Below, one piece after another: positions 63,884 through 64,000 of a DNA stretch of 64,000 nucleotides (its first letter is position 1; every line of letters starts with the position of its first letter). The position numbers and the translations under genes are program-made. This DNA comes from Rhizobium deserti (lineage in GTDB: Bacteria; Pseudomonadota; Alphaproteobacteria; Rhizobiales; Rhizobiaceae): the NCBI RefSeq assembly GCF_004358025.1, contig NZ_SMTL01000001.1:620001-684000 (forward strand), written 5' to 3'. Under the pieces are notes generated by a model that was given only the letters and a program-made list of their open reading frames with translations, searched no databases and had not been told where the DNA came from.

Positions 63884-63901
63884 TTTTACCAATCGGTCAA
63901 A
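63884..63901. promoter_or_regulatory. Candidate RutR operator between rutR and the next gene
   Basis: TTTTACCAATCGGTCAAA is a near-palindrome. On the minus strand its core TTGACCGATTGGTAAA agrees with the known RutR site (TTGACCA, two bases, TGGTCAA) at 12 of 14 fixed positions. It lies between rutR and a possible rightward gene start at 63961, so it could serve both. Confidence 0.6.
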
Positions 63902-63935
63902 TATCGGTAACAAGCATAATAAAGGCAATGCCGAT

Positions 63936-63956
63936 CTTCCGCCTCCTTGGCGGAAG
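63936..63956 (+). promoter_or_regulatory. Hairpin just before the last gene start
   Basis: An 8-bp perfect stem, CTTCCGCC at 63936-63943 and GGCGGAAG at 63949-63956, with a 5-base loop. It overlaps the purine-rich GGAAGG that would be the ribosome binding site of the ATG at 63961, so it could limit translation start. No T tract follows, so it is not a terminator. Confidence 0.4.
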
Positions 63957-63960
63957 GACC

Positions 63961-64000
63961 ATGGGAACGAACAGCATGCCGCTCCTGGGCGGCAGAATAA
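63961..64000 (+). CDS. Start of a possible gene cut by the window end
   Basis: An ATG four bases after GGAAGGACC opens a frame of 13 codons (MGTNSMPLLGGRI) to the window edge. Its divergent position across the RutR box from rutR suggests a further pyrimidine-catabolism gene. Too short for any family assignment; the second ATG at 63976 may be the true start. Confidence 0.35.
   Translation, partial: MGTNSMPLLGGRI

Overview
The window looks like a chromosomal segment of a Rhizobiaceae-type alphaproteobacterium (Rhizobium, Agrobacterium or a close relative). Pointers are a eukaryotic-type glutamine synthetase (glnII) with a sigma-54 promoter, a PhrB-type iron-sulfur (6-4) photolyase, the ATP-grasp / alpha-E / transglutaminase operon, the PreT/PreA pyrimidine dehydrogenase with a RutR-type regulator, and rhizobial K-antigen style (Kps/Rkp) capsule export genes. 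No named strain can be assigned from the sequence alone.

Layout. (1) 1-10.8 kb is ordinary core-like DNA: the end of an MttB-like methyltransferase, a small secreted protein, a DEAD-box helicase, an SDR, an EamA transporter, the ATP-grasp/alpha-E/transglutaminase operon, a J-like protein and the photolyase, ending at tRNA-Arg(CCG). (2) 10.9-17.1 kb is a decayed accessory stretch directly behind that tRNA: a patatin-like phospholipase pseudogene with four lesions, a fragment of an FtsH-like M41 protease cut inside its HExxH motif, and a 5'-truncated, frameshifted IS66 element. (3) 17.1-48.6 kb is a large surface-polysaccharide locus: APS kinase plus a sulfotransferase, an ABC capsule exporter (KpsM, KpsT, two KpsE-like proteins), very large multidomain glycosyltransferases, two methyltransferases, a beta-helix protein, a CDP-6-deoxyhexose pathway with a C-methyltransferase, and a complete dTDP-rhamnose operon. 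Its bases are visibly more AT-rich than the flanks, a second IS66 remnant sits inside it, and tRNA-Gln(TTG) marks its right side. (4) 48.6-64 kb returns to core-like genes: a small acidic protein, a truncated hemoglobin, DUF423 and DUF2325 proteins, preT-preA, a divergent FtrA/rhodanese pair, a chemoreceptor, LysE, AraC and LysR regulators, a YeiH transporter, glnII, and a RutR-type repressor whose operator-like palindrome lies just upstream.

How the genes work together. The island appears to make and export a capsule or K-antigen-like glycan containing rhamnose and a branched 6-deoxyhexose. The pairing of a PAPS-forming kinase with a P-loop sulfotransferase suggests that the glycan is sulfated. 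The right flank carries nitrogen-scavenging functions: glnII under nitrogen control and reductive pyrimidine catabolism under RutR, with candidate RutR boxes in front of both preT and rutR.
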